Assembly: GCA_964643295.1 (NCBI GenBank)
Contig: CAZXSN010000008.1
Span: forward strand, 21,988 to 85,987
DNA length: 64,000 nt
Reading direction: 5' to 3'
DNA from: Merdiplasma sp964643295
Lineage (GTDB): Bacteria > Bacillota > Clostridia > Lachnospirales > Lachnospiraceae
The notes beneath the pieces are model-generated. The model was not told where the DNA came from. It worked only from the letters and a program-made list of their open reading frames with translations, and searched no databases. Position numbers and translations under genes: made by a program. The first letter of the stretch is position 1; each line of letters starts with the position of its first letter. Below, piece after piece: positions 42,491 through 51,562 of the stretch.

Positions 42491-42697
42491 ATGAAGGAAG
42501 GAATCCATCCCAAATACTATCAGACGACCGTTACCTGCAACTGCGGCAATACGTTTGTGACAGGTTCTACCAAGAAAGAGATCCACGTAGAGGTCTGCTC
42601 CAAATGCCATTCATTCTACACCGGCCAGCAGAAAGCGACAGTGGCCCGCGGACGCATTGATAAGTTCAACAGGAAGTACGGTTTGCAAGGTAAATAG
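42491..42697 (+). CDS. rpmE: Ribosomal protein bL31, zinc-binding form
   Basis: A 68-residue large-subunit protein with the four cysteines of the C+ form (TCNCGNTF at 16-19 and VCSKCHSFYTG near 36-39) and the typical ending GRIDKFNRKYG. AGAGGTG precedes the ATG. It is preceded by a strong promoter and long leader, and followed by a terminator. Confidence 0.97.
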   Translation: MKEGIHPKYYQTTVTCNCGNTFVTGSTKKEIHVEVCSKCHSFYTGQQKATVARGRIDKFNRKYGLQGK

Positions 42698-42710
42698 TGA
42701 GGTAAAGATA

Positions 42711-42742
42711 AGGTTGGGGTTGCGAAATCTCAACCTGTTTTT
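42711..42742 (+). terminator. Terminator of rpmE
   Basis: AGGTTG (42711-42716) pairs with CAACCT (42731-42736), followed by GTTTTT. Confidence 0.75.
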
Positions 42743-42843
42743 AAATCAGGGAAAAGTAAGGATTTCCTCCATCTGGCAGGAAAGAGCGCTGGAGTGTTTC
42801 CGGTGCCAGAGTCAGTGGAGTTCATGAAAGAACAGGTACGAAA

Positions 42844-43959
42844 ATGAAGTATTCCAATATAGGCGGACAGGCGGTCATGGAAGGCGTGATGATGCGAAAC
42901 GGCAGCAAGTATGCGGTGGCTGTCCGCACGGTGGACAAAGAGATTGTGGTCAAGACTGACGAGTACCACAGCATCATGAAAAATGAGAAGATCTTGAAGC
43001 TTCCCATCATCCGCGGGGTGTTTAACTTTATCGATTCACTTTTCCTGGGGATGAAGACTCTGATGTACTCCGCGGATTTTTTCGCCGAGGAGACACCGGA
43101 GGAGATGGAGGAGCGCCTGGCGAAAGAGGAGAAGAAGGCACGCAAGAAAGCTGAGAAGTTAAGAGCCCAGGGCAAAGAGAAGGAGGCCGATGAGGCGATC
43201 TTAAAGGCACAGAATCAGGCGAAGGCGGACCGGGAACGTTTAGAAAAACGAAGCGGCGCGGATACGCCTGTGGAGGAGAAGAAGGAGAGCAGCGGCTTCA
43301 TGATGGGCTTTACAGTGGCCTTCTCCCTGGTGATCTCGATTGCCCTGTTTATGATGCTTCCCTACTTTCTCTCCCGCGCTCTGCGGCTGGTGACGGATTC
43401 GGAGATGTTAATCTCCATCTGCGAGGCGGTTTTAAGGCTGGCCATCTTTTTAACCTACATTGTCCTGATTTCCCGCATGAAGGAGATTCAGCGCACCTTT
43501 ATGTACCATGGGGCGGAACACAAATGCATCAACTGTATTGAACACGGCCTGGAGCTGAACGTGGAGAACGTGCGCAAAAGCTCCAAGGAGCACAAGCGCT
43601 GCGGAACGAGTTTCCTGCTGATCGTGATGCTGGTCAGCATCGTCTTCTTCCTCTTTATCCGTGTGGAATCGCCGTTCTGGAGAGTGTTCATCCGCCTGAT
43701 GCTTCTGCCGGTAATCGCGGGGGTTTCTTTCGAGTTTATCCGTCTGGCGGGCCGGTATGACAATCTGCTGGTCAACCTCCTTAGCAAACCGGGACTGTGT
43801 CTGCAGGCTTTGACGACCAAAGAGCCGGACGATTCGATGATCGAGGTGGGGATTGCCTCCGTGGAGGCGGTGTTCGACTGGAGAGCCTACTTAAATGACA
43901 ACTTTGGCGCTCACTATGACTTAAACAAAACCCCGGAAAATGGCACACCCAGTCCCTGA
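42844..43959 (+). CDS. yqhQ: DUF1385 membrane protein YqhQ
   Basis: A 371-residue protein of the DUF1385 family. N-terminal YSNIGGQAVMEGVMMR is the family signature; FMYHGAEHKCINCIEHG near residue 219, with His and Cys, could bind metal. Four hydrophobic segments are visible. A charged Lys/Glu/Ala coiled stretch (about 80-145) is inserted before the first membrane helix. The family precedes prmC-prfA in many Firmicutes, as here, and its function is unknown. Confidence 0.9.
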   Translation: MKYSNIGGQAVMEGVMMRNGSKYAVAVRTVDKEIVVKTDEYHSIMKNEKILKLPIIRGVFNFIDSLFLGMKTLMYSADFFAEETPEEMEERLAKEEKKARKKAEKLRAQGKEKEADEAILKAQNQAKADRERLEKRSGADTPVEEKKESSGFMMGFTVAFSLVISIALFMMLPYFLSRALRLVTDSEMLISICEAVLRLAIFLTYIVLISRMKEIQRTFMYHGAEHKCINCIEHGLELNVENVRKSSKEHKRCGTSFLLIVMLVSIVFFLFIRVESPFWRVFIRLMLLPVIAGVSFEFIRLAGRYDNLLVNLLSKPGLCLQALTTKEPDDSMIEVGIASVEAVFDWRAYLNDNFGAHYDLNKTPENGTPSP

Positions 43960-44004
43960 AGCGAAAAGATCCGGTATCCGGCGATCGAAAAGGGGAGAAA
44001 GTCC

Positions 44005-44841
44005 ATGACCTTTGCGCAGCTTTTGCGTGTCGCCTCAGACGACTTAAAGAGACAGGGAATTGAGGAGGCTGCCAACGATGCCTGGCTTCTTTTGCAGGAG
44101 GCAGCGGTTCTTACCCGCACCCGGTATCTTTTATGTTCCGGGGAGGAAGTACCGGCAGAGACTGTTGATCGGTATCGTAAGATGGTGAGACTGCGCGGAC
44201 AGCATATCCCTTTGCAGCATCTGACCGGGGAACAGGAATTCTTCGGCTTTTCCTTTCGGGTAAATGAGCAGGTGCTTATTCCCAGACAGGATACGGAAAC
44301 GCTGGTGGAAGAGGCGCGAAAACGAATCCGTCCGGGCGATGCGGTGCTGGATTTATGTACCGGATCCGGCTGCATCATCATAAGTCTGGCAAAGCTTATC
44401 CCGGGACTTCGCGCAACCGGCAGCGATTTATCTAAAGAGGCGCTTACCGTCGCGAGAGAGAATGCCGCAAACTTAGGGGCAGACGTTTCGTTTGTGGAAA
44501 GCGACCTGTTTGAAAAGATACAGGGGCAGTTTGACTGTATCGTCTCCAACCCGCCCTATATCCCAAGCGGGGAGATTGGCTCTTTGATGGAGGAAGTCCG
44601 TCTGCATGAGCCGCTCATGGCCCTGGATGGAGGAGCGGACGGGCTGGACTTTTACCGCAGGATTGTGGAGGGAAGTCTTTCCTTTTTAAAGTCCGGCGGC
44701 TTCCTGCTTTTCGAGGTCGGATGCGAGCAGGCGGATAGTGTCTGCTGCCTTATGGAGCCTTTCTATCAGGAGATCGAGATCATACGGGATCTTGCCGGAC
44801 GAAACCGCGTGGTGGCGGGACGCCGGTGCGCTCCCCCTTAA
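44005..44841 (+). CDS. prmC: Release factor glutamine methyltransferase PrmC
   Basis: A 278-residue SAM-dependent enzyme that methylates the Gln of the GGQ motif in release factors. It has an N-terminal helical domain, FRVNEQVLIPRQDTETLVEE near residue 90, SAM motif VLDLCTGSGCI near 115, and catalytic SNPPYIP near 184. The substrate RF1 is encoded directly downstream, with a terminator-like stem between. The last codons lie inside that stem. Confidence 0.95.
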   Translation: MTFAQLLRVASDDLKRQGIEEAANDAWLLLQEAAVLTRTRYLLCSGEEVPAETVDRYRKMVRLRGQHIPLQHLTGEQEFFGFSFRVNEQVLIPRQDTETLVEEARKRIRPGDAVLDLCTGSGCIIISLAKLIPGLRATGSDLSKEALTVARENAANLGADVSFVESDLFEKIQGQFDCIVSNPPYIPSGEIGSLMEEVRLHEPLMALDGGADGLDFYRRIVEGSLSFLKSGGFLLFEVGCEQADSVCCLMEPFYQEIEIIRDLAGRNRVVAGRRCAPP

Positions 44842-44871
44842 GGGCCCTTGGCGGGCAGGGGGAGTTTCTTT
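44831..44871 (+). terminator. Terminator overlapping the prmC stop
   Basis: CTCCCCC (44831-44837), before the prmC stop codon at 44839, pairs with GGGGGAG (44858-44864), followed by TTTCTTT. Ribosomes finishing prmC would cover the 5' arm, so termination may depend on translation. Confidence 0.65.
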
Positions 44872-44920
44872 ATGTCAGAAAAAAGATCATCTTAAGAAAC
44901 CTTAAGAACGGGAGGATACC

Positions 44921-45997
44921 ATGTTTGACAAACTGGAGGATCTGTTGAACCGGATGGAGGAAATTTTAAAGATGCTGAATGAACCCTCCGTGACAAGCGA
45001 TCCGGCACAGTTCCAGAAACTTTTAAAGGAGCAGAGTGATCTGGCGCCGATTGTGGATGTCTACCGCGAGTACAAGCGCTGCCAGGAGACGATCGCCGAC
45101 AGTCTCTCCATGCTGGAGGAGGAAAACGACGAGGAGATGCGCGAGATGCTCAAAGACGAGCTTTCCACTGCCAGGAAGCGTTCTTCGGAGCTGGAGACGC
45201 AGCTGAAAATTTTGCTTTTGCCCAAAGATCCCAATGACGAGAAAAACGTGATTGTGGAGATCCGCGCCGGAGCGGGCGGGGATGAGGCTGCCCTGTTCGC
45301 GGCGGATATCTACCGCATGTATGTGCACTACGCGGAGAGTCAGCGCTGGAAAGTGGAGACCATGGACGCGGAGGAGATCGGCATCGGCGGCCTGAAGTTT
45401 GTAAGCTTTATGATCACCGGCAGGGGTGCCTATTCCAGGCTGAAATACGAATCCGGCGTTCACCGTGTGCAGCGGGTGCCGGAAACCGAATCGGGCGGAC
45501 GCATCCACACCTCCACAGTGACCGTGGCGATCATGCCGGAGGCGGAGGAAGTGGATGTGAACCTGGACTTAAACGACTGCCGGTTCGATGTCTTCCGCGC
45601 TTCAGGAAACGGAGGACAGTGCGTGAACACCACCGATTCGGCGGTGCGCTTAACCCATATCCCCACGGGGATTGTGATCTCCTGCCAGGATGAGAAGTCG
45701 CAGCTGAAAAACAAGGACAAGGCTTTAAAGGTGCTGCGGGCGAAGCTTTACGACCTGGAACTGCAGAAGGCGCATGACGCCCAGGCGCAGGAGCGCCGCA
45801 GCCAGGTGGGAACCGGCGACCGCTCGGAAAAGATCCGAACCTACAACTTCCCCCAGGGAAGGGTGACTGACCACCGGATCAATCTGACACTTTATAAGCT
45901 GGAGAAGATCCTGGACGGGGATCTGACGGAGATTGTGGACAGCTGCATCGCGGCTGACCAGGCGGCGAAACTCGCAAAGATGGGCGAGAGTGCCTGA
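44921..45997 (+). CDS. prfA: Peptide chain release factor 1
   Basis: A 358-residue factor releasing peptides at UAA/UAG. The codon-recognition tripeptide is PET in RVQRVPETESGGRIHTS (as in B. subtilis RF1), and the catalytic GGQ stands in SGNGGQCVNTTDSAVRLTH. N-terminal coiled helices and the C-terminal RTYNFPQGRVTDHRI are normal. GGGAGG precedes the ATG. Confidence 0.97.
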   Translation: MFDKLEDLLNRMEEILKMLNEPSVTSDPAQFQKLLKEQSDLAPIVDVYREYKRCQETIADSLSMLEEENDEEMREMLKDELSTARKRSSELETQLKILLLPKDPNDEKNVIVEIRAGAGGDEAALFAADIYRMYVHYAESQRWKVETMDAEEIGIGGLKFVSFMITGRGAYSRLKYESGVHRVQRVPETESGGRIHTSTVTVAIMPEAEEVDVNLDLNDCRFDVFRASGNGGQCVNTTDSAVRLTHIPTGIVISCQDEKSQLKNKDKALKVLRAKLYDLELQKAHDAQAQERRSQVGTGDRSEKIRTYNFPQGRVTDHRINLTLYKLEKILDGDLTEIVDSCIAADQAAKLAKMGESA

Positions 45998-46026
45998 AGA
46001 AGAACCGAACAGAGAAACAGGCAAAG

Positions 46027-46062
46027 AAATAAACACAGAAATAAACACAGAAATAAACACAG
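46027..46062. repeat. Three exact copies of a 12-bp repeat
   Basis: AAATAAACACAG three times (46027-46038, 46039-46050, 46051-46062), followed by AAAC, between the prfA stop and the glmM ribosome site. A candidate variable-number tandem repeat. Confidence 0.9.
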
Positions 46063-46081
46063 AAACGACGGGGTGCAACCT

Positions 46082-47431
46082 ATGGGAAAATATTTCGGTA
46101 CAGACGGCTTTCGCGGGGAAGCCAACGTGGATCTGACGGTTGAGCATGCCTACCAGGTAGGACGGTATCTCGGCTGGTACTTTGGTCAGGATCACAAGGC
46201 CAGGATCGTCATCGGCAAGGATACGAGGCGTTCCAGCTACATGTTTGAATACGCCCTGGCGGCTGGCCTTACGGCCTCCGGGGCGGATGCCTATCTGCTG
46301 CATGTGACGACCACGCCCAGTGTGGCTTACGTGGTGCGTTTGGACGAGTTTGACTGCGGCATTATGATCAGCGCCAGCCACAATCCCTACTATGACAACG
46401 GGATCAAGATCATCAACGCCATCGGCACCAAGATCGAATCTTCGATTGAGGAGCAGATCGAGGACTACATCGACGGGAAGATCCCGGAACTGCCGCTGGC
46501 TACGCGCGATCACATCGGGCGCACGACCGACTACGTGGCAGGCAGAAACCGCTACATCGGCTACCTGATCTCTCTGGCGACGCGTTCGTTTAAGAATTAT
46601 AAGATCGGTCTGGACTGTTCCAACGGCAGTTCCTCCTCGATTGCCAAGAGCGTGTTTGATGCTTTGGGAGCCAAAACCTATGTGATCAACAATGAGCCGG
46701 ACGGCACCAACATCAACCGGGAATGCGGTTCCACCCACATCGAAGTGCTGCAGCACTTCGTGCGGGAAAAGGGACTCGACATGGGCTTTGCCTATGACGG
46801 GGACGCGGACCGCTGCATCGCGGTCGATGAGTACGGACGCGTGGTGGACGGCGACCGTATCCTCTACATCTGCGGCAAGTACATGATGGAGGAGGGAAAA
46901 TTAAAGAACAACACGATCGTCACCACGATCATGTCCAATATCGGTCTTTACAAGGCCCTGGACGCGATCGGCATCGGCTATGAGAAGACGGCGGTCGGTG
47001 ACAAGTACGTCTATGAGAACATGCTGGCGAACGGAAACTGCCTGGGCGGCGAACAGTCCGGCCATATCATCTTCAGCAAACACGCCACGACCGGGGACGG
47101 GATTCTCACTTCCTTAATGCTGATGGAGGCGGTGATCAACAAGAAGAGCACCCTGGGCACCTTGGCTTCGGAAGTGAAGATCTATCCGCAGCTTTTAAAA
47201 AATGTGCGGGTGGCGGATAAGAAGGCGGCCATGGAGAATGAGGCGGTGGTCGCGGCCATCGAGAAGGCTTCCCAGGAGCTTGGCAGCAACGGGCGCATTC
47301 TGGTTCGCGAAAGCGGCACGGAACCGGTGATTCGTGTGATGGTGGAAGCCGAGAGCGATGAACTGTGCGCGAAATACGTATACGACGTGATCGCGGTCAT
47401 GCGGCTGCAGAACCTGATTGTAGAATCGTAA
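46082..47431 (+). CDS. glmM: Phosphoglucosamine mutase
   Basis: A 449-residue enzyme converting glucosamine-6-phosphate to glucosamine-1-phosphate for peptidoglycan precursors. KYFGTDGFRGEAN at the start, catalytic Ser99 in ISASHNPYYDNG, Mg-binding YDGDADRCIAVDE near 238, GGEQSGHIIF near 322 and RESGTEPVIRVM near 410. ATG 46082 has GGGGTG six bases before it; a GTG three codons upstream lies within that site. Confidence 0.97.
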   Translation: MGKYFGTDGFRGEANVDLTVEHAYQVGRYLGWYFGQDHKARIVIGKDTRRSSYMFEYALAAGLTASGADAYLLHVTTTPSVAYVVRLDEFDCGIMISASHNPYYDNGIKIINAIGTKIESSIEEQIEDYIDGKIPELPLATRDHIGRTTDYVAGRNRYIGYLISLATRSFKNYKIGLDCSNGSSSSIAKSVFDALGAKTYVINNEPDGTNINRECGSTHIEVLQHFVREKGLDMGFAYDGDADRCIAVDEYGRVVDGDRILYICGKYMMEEGKLKNNTIVTTIMSNIGLYKALDAIGIGYEKTAVGDKYVYENMLANGNCLGGEQSGHIIFSKHATTGDGILTSLMLMEAVINKKSTLGTLASEVKIYPQLLKNVRVADKKAAMENEAVVAAIEKASQELGSNGRILVRESGTEPVIRVMVEAESDELCAKYVYDVIAVMRLQNLIVES

Positions 47432-47459
47432 ACGAGGATTGTTCTCCGGAAGGTGTTTG

Positions 47460-49184
47460 ATGGAACACAAATGGAAAAAACTGATCGGCTATTATCGGCC
47501 GTATAAGGGGCTGCTGGCAGCGGATCTGTTCTTTGCGGTCTCGGGATCCGGGATCACGCTGCTGATTCCTCTGATCGTGCGCTATATCACGAATGAGGTG
47601 CTGATCTTACCGGGAAGCGAACCTCTAAGAAGAATTGTGCAGCTGGGAATCGTGCTGGTGGTGTTGACCCTTCTTGAGTGGGCCTGCAACTTTTTTATCA
47701 CTTATTACGGGCATATGATGGGGACGAGGATGGAGCACGACATGCGCAACGACCTCTTTTCCCATTATCAGGAACTGTCGTTCCATTTTTATGACAATCA
47801 GAAGGTAGGACAGCTCCTGTCCAGGGTCACAACGGACCTTTTTGATATCAGCGAACTTTTGCACCACGGGCCGGAAGATCTGGTGATTTCCTTCATCAAG
47901 CTGGTCGGCTCCTTCGTCATCCTGGTGCGAATCAACTTGCCGCTTACCCTGATTACCTTCTCCTTTGTGCCGTTTATGCTCATCTACGCGCTGTTCTTTA
48001 ACGGGAAACTGCGCAGGGCTTACTGGGTGAACAAAGCCCGCATCGCCGATATCAACACGCAGATCGAGGACAGCTTAAGCGGCATCCGCACCGTGAAATC
48101 CTTTGGAAACGAGGAGATGGAACTGAAAAAGTTCCGCAAAGGAAACGAGGAGTTTGTCGAGAGCAGACGCCGCAGTTACTGGTACATGGCCTGGTTAAAC
48201 TCTGTGATGACGGCCCTGACGACGCTGGTGACGGTGGTGGCCTTAATCGCCGGGGCTTTCTTTATCTTCTCCGGGAAAGCTTCCGTCGCCGATCTTGTGA
48301 CGTATCTTTTATATATCAACAACTTCACGGAGCCGGTCAGAAAGCTCATGAACTTCATGGAGCAGTTTCAAAGCGGCTACAGCGGCTACTTGCGTTTCCT
48401 GGAGATGCTGGATGTGAAGCCGGATATCGCCGATGCCCCTGACGCGGTGACGCTTCCCAGCGTCAAAGGCGATGTGCGCTTTGAGGATGTCTCGTTTTGC
48501 TATGACGAGGAGCTGGGGCAGGTGCTGGATCATATCAACCTGCACGTGCTTCCCGGCGAGTATTTAGCCATTGTGGGCAATTCCGGGGGCGGCAAGACGA
48601 CGCTGGCCAGCCTTATCCCCAGGTTTTACGATGTGGTGGGCGGGCGGATCTTAATCGACGGCATCGATATCCGCACCGTGACACAGAGCAGCCTGAGAGC
48701 GCAGATCGGCATTGTGCAGCAGGATGTCTACCTTTTCATGGAAAACGTGATGGAAAATATCCGCTACGGCAGGCCGGACGCGACCGATGAGGAAGTGATC
48801 GAGGCGGCGAAAAGGGCCAACGCCCATGAGTTTATCATGAAGCTGCCGCACGGGTATGAGACCGATATCGGCCAGCGGGGCGTGAAGCTCTCCGGCGGAC
48901 AGAAGCAGCGGATTTCCATCGCCCGGGTCTTCCTAAAAAATCCGGCGATTCTGATCTTTGACGAGGCCACTTCCGCGCTGGATAATGAGAGTGAAAAGAT
49001 TGTACAGCAGTCGATGGAATCTCTGGCGAAGGGGCGCACGACCTTTGTGATTGCCCACCGCCTCTCCACGATTCAAAATGCGCAGAAGATCCTGGTGCTT
49101 ACTGAGCGCGGAATCGAGGAGGAGGGCACCCATGAGGAACTGCTGGCAAAAAACGGGGTTTACGCCCATTTGTACCGGCAGTGA
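47460..49184 (+). CDS. ABC transporter, fused membrane and ATPase domains (MsbA/MdlB-like)
   Basis: A 574-residue exporter half-transporter. Six membrane helices lie in residues 15-300; the ATPase has Walker A GNSGGGKTT near 375, signature LSGGQKQRISIARVF near 478, and ILIFDEATSALD. It presumably dimerises to export lipids, drugs or peptides; the substrate is unknown. ATG 47460 follows GGAAGGTG. The adjoining genes do not show its role. Confidence 0.92.
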   Translation: MEHKWKKLIGYYRPYKGLLAADLFFAVSGSGITLLIPLIVRYITNEVLILPGSEPLRRIVQLGIVLVVLTLLEWACNFFITYYGHMMGTRMEHDMRNDLFSHYQELSFHFYDNQKVGQLLSRVTTDLFDISELLHHGPEDLVISFIKLVGSFVILVRINLPLTLITFSFVPFMLIYALFFNGKLRRAYWVNKARIADINTQIEDSLSGIRTVKSFGNEEMELKKFRKGNEEFVESRRRSYWYMAWLNSVMTALTTLVTVVALIAGAFFIFSGKASVADLVTYLLYINNFTEPVRKLMNFMEQFQSGYSGYLRFLEMLDVKPDIADAPDAVTLPSVKGDVRFEDVSFCYDEELGQVLDHINLHVLPGEYLAIVGNSGGGKTTLASLIPRFYDVVGGRILIDGIDIRTVTQSSLRAQIGIVQQDVYLFMENVMENIRYGRPDATDEEVIEAAKRANAHEFIMKLPHGYETDIGQRGVKLSGGQKQRISIARVFLKNPAILIFDEATSALDNESEKIVQQSMESLAKGRTTFVIAHRLSTIQNAQKILVLTERGIEEEGTHEELLAKNGVYAHLYRQ

Positions 49185-49247
49185 GGGCCTCATGAAGAGC
49201 AGCAGCTGGAAACTTAAAAGGAAAGAAATATTCAGGCAGGAGGAGAT

Positions 49248-50147
49248 ATGGCACTTACATTTAAGAACCTGACTCTGGCAGACCGGGAGGTGATTGACTC
49301 CTGTCTGCGTTCGGCTGCCTTCAAAAGCTGTGAGGATACGTTCGTGAACCTGTTTTTGTGGAACTGGATGTATCCGACGCAGATCGCCCTGTTTGGGGAT
49401 CTGCTGATACTAAAATCCGCGCGGGAGGAGTTCTCATTCCGCTTTCCCAAGGGGCCGTCCGGACAGGAAAAGGACGCGCTCGAGGCGATGATGCGCTTCA
49501 GCAGGGAGCACGGTCAGCCGTTTCGCATGGATCTCGTGCAGCCGGAGCAGTTTGCGCTTCTGGAGGAGTGGTTTCCGGGACGTTTCCAGATCGAGTACAG
49601 CCGCGACGCGGCGGATTATGTCTATGAACGCGAAAACCTGGCCAACCTTTCCGGAAAGAAGTATCACGGCAAGAAGAATCATGTGAACAAATTTTTGCGC
49701 CTGTATCCGGACTTTCGCTATGAACCGCTGGATGAGGAGAATCTGGCGGACTGTCTTGCCATGGCGGCTGAGTGGAGAAAGGAAAACGCCTTTGACGGGA
49801 ATAATGAAAAGGAAATGGAGTTTCTCGTCGCCGAAAACTGTCTGCGCTACCGAAAGGAGCTTGGCCTTCGCGGAGCCTGTCTGCGGGCCCAGGGCCGGGT
49901 GGTGGCTTTTACGATGGGGGAGCCGTTAAGCGAGGATACGTTTGTGGTGCACATCGAGAAAGCGCTGACCGAGGTGGAAGGCGCCTACGCGGTCATGAAC
50001 CAGCTCTTTGTGAAAAACGAGATGGAAGGATTTCGCTACGTCAACCGCGAGGATGACGCCGGGGAGGAAGGGCTGCGGCAGGCGAAGCTTTCCTACCATC
50101 CGGCCTTTTTCATCGAGAAGGGCATGGTGCGGGAGAGGAAAGCGTAA
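49248..50147 (+). CDS. DUF2156 protein (phosphatidylglycerol lysyltransferase-like GNAT fold)
   Basis: A 299-residue soluble protein with the DUF2156 fold shared with the C-terminal domain of MprF. TFVNLFLWNWMYPTQIALFGD near residue 30, YLANLSGKKYHGKKNHVNKF-like segment near 137, and VHIEKALTEVEGAYAVMNQLF near 240 are typical. No membrane helices, so it is not a full MprF. It may be an acyl- or aminoacyl-transferase; the substrate is unknown. AGGAGGAG precedes the ATG. Confidence 0.8.
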   Translation: MALTFKNLTLADREVIDSCLRSAAFKSCEDTFVNLFLWNWMYPTQIALFGDLLILKSAREEFSFRFPKGPSGQEKDALEAMMRFSREHGQPFRMDLVQPEQFALLEEWFPGRFQIEYSRDAADYVYERENLANLSGKKYHGKKNHVNKFLRLYPDFRYEPLDEENLADCLAMAAEWRKENAFDGNNEKEMEFLVAENCLRYRKELGLRGACLRAQGRVVAFTMGEPLSEDTFVVHIEKALTEVEGAYAVMNQLFVKNEMEGFRYVNREDDAGEEGLRQAKLSYHPAFFIEKGMVRERKA

Positions 50148-50262
50148 AACTGGCGTTTAGAATAAGAGCCCTTCGGTTGATTCGAGGAAAGGGAAAGGCA
50201 CGTTTAGCGAGCCATACGAATTTTGCGCGAAAGCGATACGTAAGGAAGGAGGAGTTTTCAGG

Positions 50263-51462
50263 ATGATTGCGGAAAAGATGAAGGGAATGGTGGCAAACAG
50301 CTCGGCGACGCGGGCCATGTTTGAGGAAGGAAAACGGCTGGCAAAGCAGTACGGGGCGGAGAATGTCTTTGATTTCAGCCTCGGCAATCCCAACGTGCCG
50401 GCACCGGAAGCGGTAAAGGAGGCCGTCCTTTCCATTCTGGATAAGGAAGATCCGGTGGCGGTCCACGGCTATATGAACAATTCCGGCTATGAGGAAGTGC
50501 GTCTGGCGGTGGCCGAATCGTTAAATGCCCGCTTTGGCACTTCTTTTACGGAGAAAAACATCGTTATGACCGTAGGGGCGGCGGGCGGCTTAAACGTGAT
50601 CTTAAAATCCCTGTTAAACCCCGGGGATGAGGTGATCGCCTTCGCTCCGTTTTTCGGGGAATACCGGTTTTACGTGGAAAACTATGAAGGGGTGCTTAAA
50701 GTGGTTGCGGCGGATACCGAGACGTTTCAGCCAAACCTGGAGGCGTTTGAGCAGCTTTTAAGCAGCCGCACAAAGGGCGTGATCATCAATTCTCCCAACA
50801 ACCCGTCGGGCGTGATCTACTCGGAGGAGACTATCCGCAAACTGGCCTCAATCCTTTGCGCAGCGGAGAAAAAGTTTGGGACCTCGATCTATTTAATCTC
50901 CGATGAACCCTACCGGGAACTTGCCTATGACGGGGCAGAGGTTCCCTACCTGACCAGGTTTTATCACAACGCGGTCATCGGCTACTCCTTCAGCAAATCT
51001 CTCTCCCTTCCGGGGGAGCGAATCGGCTACCTCGTGCTGCCGGAGGAATTAGACGGTGCGGAGGAGATTCAGGCCGCCGCCAACGTGGCTACGCGTGTGC
51101 TGGGGTTTGTCAACGCTCCGTCCCTGATGCAGAAAGCGGTGGCCTGCTGCTTAAACGAACAGGTGAATCTGGCGTTCTATGACACAAACCGCAAGGACCT
51201 TTGCGAAGGCTTAAAAAAGTGCGGGTTCTCCTTTGTTTACCCGCAGGGGGCGTTCTATCTGTTTTTAAAATCGCCGGAGGAGGATGAGGTGGCTTTCTGC
51301 GCACGGGCCAAGAAGTATCAGATTCTGCTGGTGCCGGGACGTTCCTTTGCCTGCCCCGGGTTTGTGCGCATCGCTTACTGTGTCTCCCATGAGACGATTG
51401 TGCGGGCGATGCCTGGCTTTCAGAAGCTGGCCGCGGAATACGGTCTTGCGGCAGACAGATAG
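50263..51462 (+). CDS. PLP-dependent aminotransferase (aspartate aminotransferase-like)
   Basis: A 399-residue class I/II aminotransferase: FDFSLGNPNVPAPEAV near residue 37, NSPNNPSGVIYSEE near 177, ISDEPYRELAYDG, and PLP-lysine in GYSFSKSLSLPGERIGY. Fold type I and normal length. It is in a row with hisC, suggesting amino-acid synthesis, but the specific substrate cannot be read from the sequence. Confidence 0.88.
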   Translation: MIAEKMKGMVANSSATRAMFEEGKRLAKQYGAENVFDFSLGNPNVPAPEAVKEAVLSILDKEDPVAVHGYMNNSGYEEVRLAVAESLNARFGTSFTEKNIVMTVGAAGGLNVILKSLLNPGDEVIAFAPFFGEYRFYVENYEGVLKVVAADTETFQPNLEAFEQLLSSRTKGVIINSPNNPSGVIYSEETIRKLASILCAAEKKFGTSIYLISDEPYRELAYDGAEVPYLTRFYHNAVIGYSFSKSLSLPGERIGYLVLPEELDGAEEIQAAANVATRVLGFVNAPSLMQKAVACCLNEQVNLAFYDTNRKDLCEGLKKCGFSFVYPQGAFYLFLKSPEEDEVAFCARAKKYQILLVPGRSFACPGFVRIAYCVSHETIVRAMPGFQKLAAEYGLAADR

Positions 51463-51562
51463 AAACGAAAGAAAAACAGGAAACAAAAAAAGGAAGCAAA
51501 AGGGAAACAGACGCTTCAGGCGTTAAAGAGGGTTTTAAGCTTAACAGAAACAGGAGAGACTG

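Noticed and set aside
45725..46756. Long antisense open frame opposite prfA/glmM
   Set aside because: It mirrors two clear housekeeping genes, spans their junction and has no recognisable domain.
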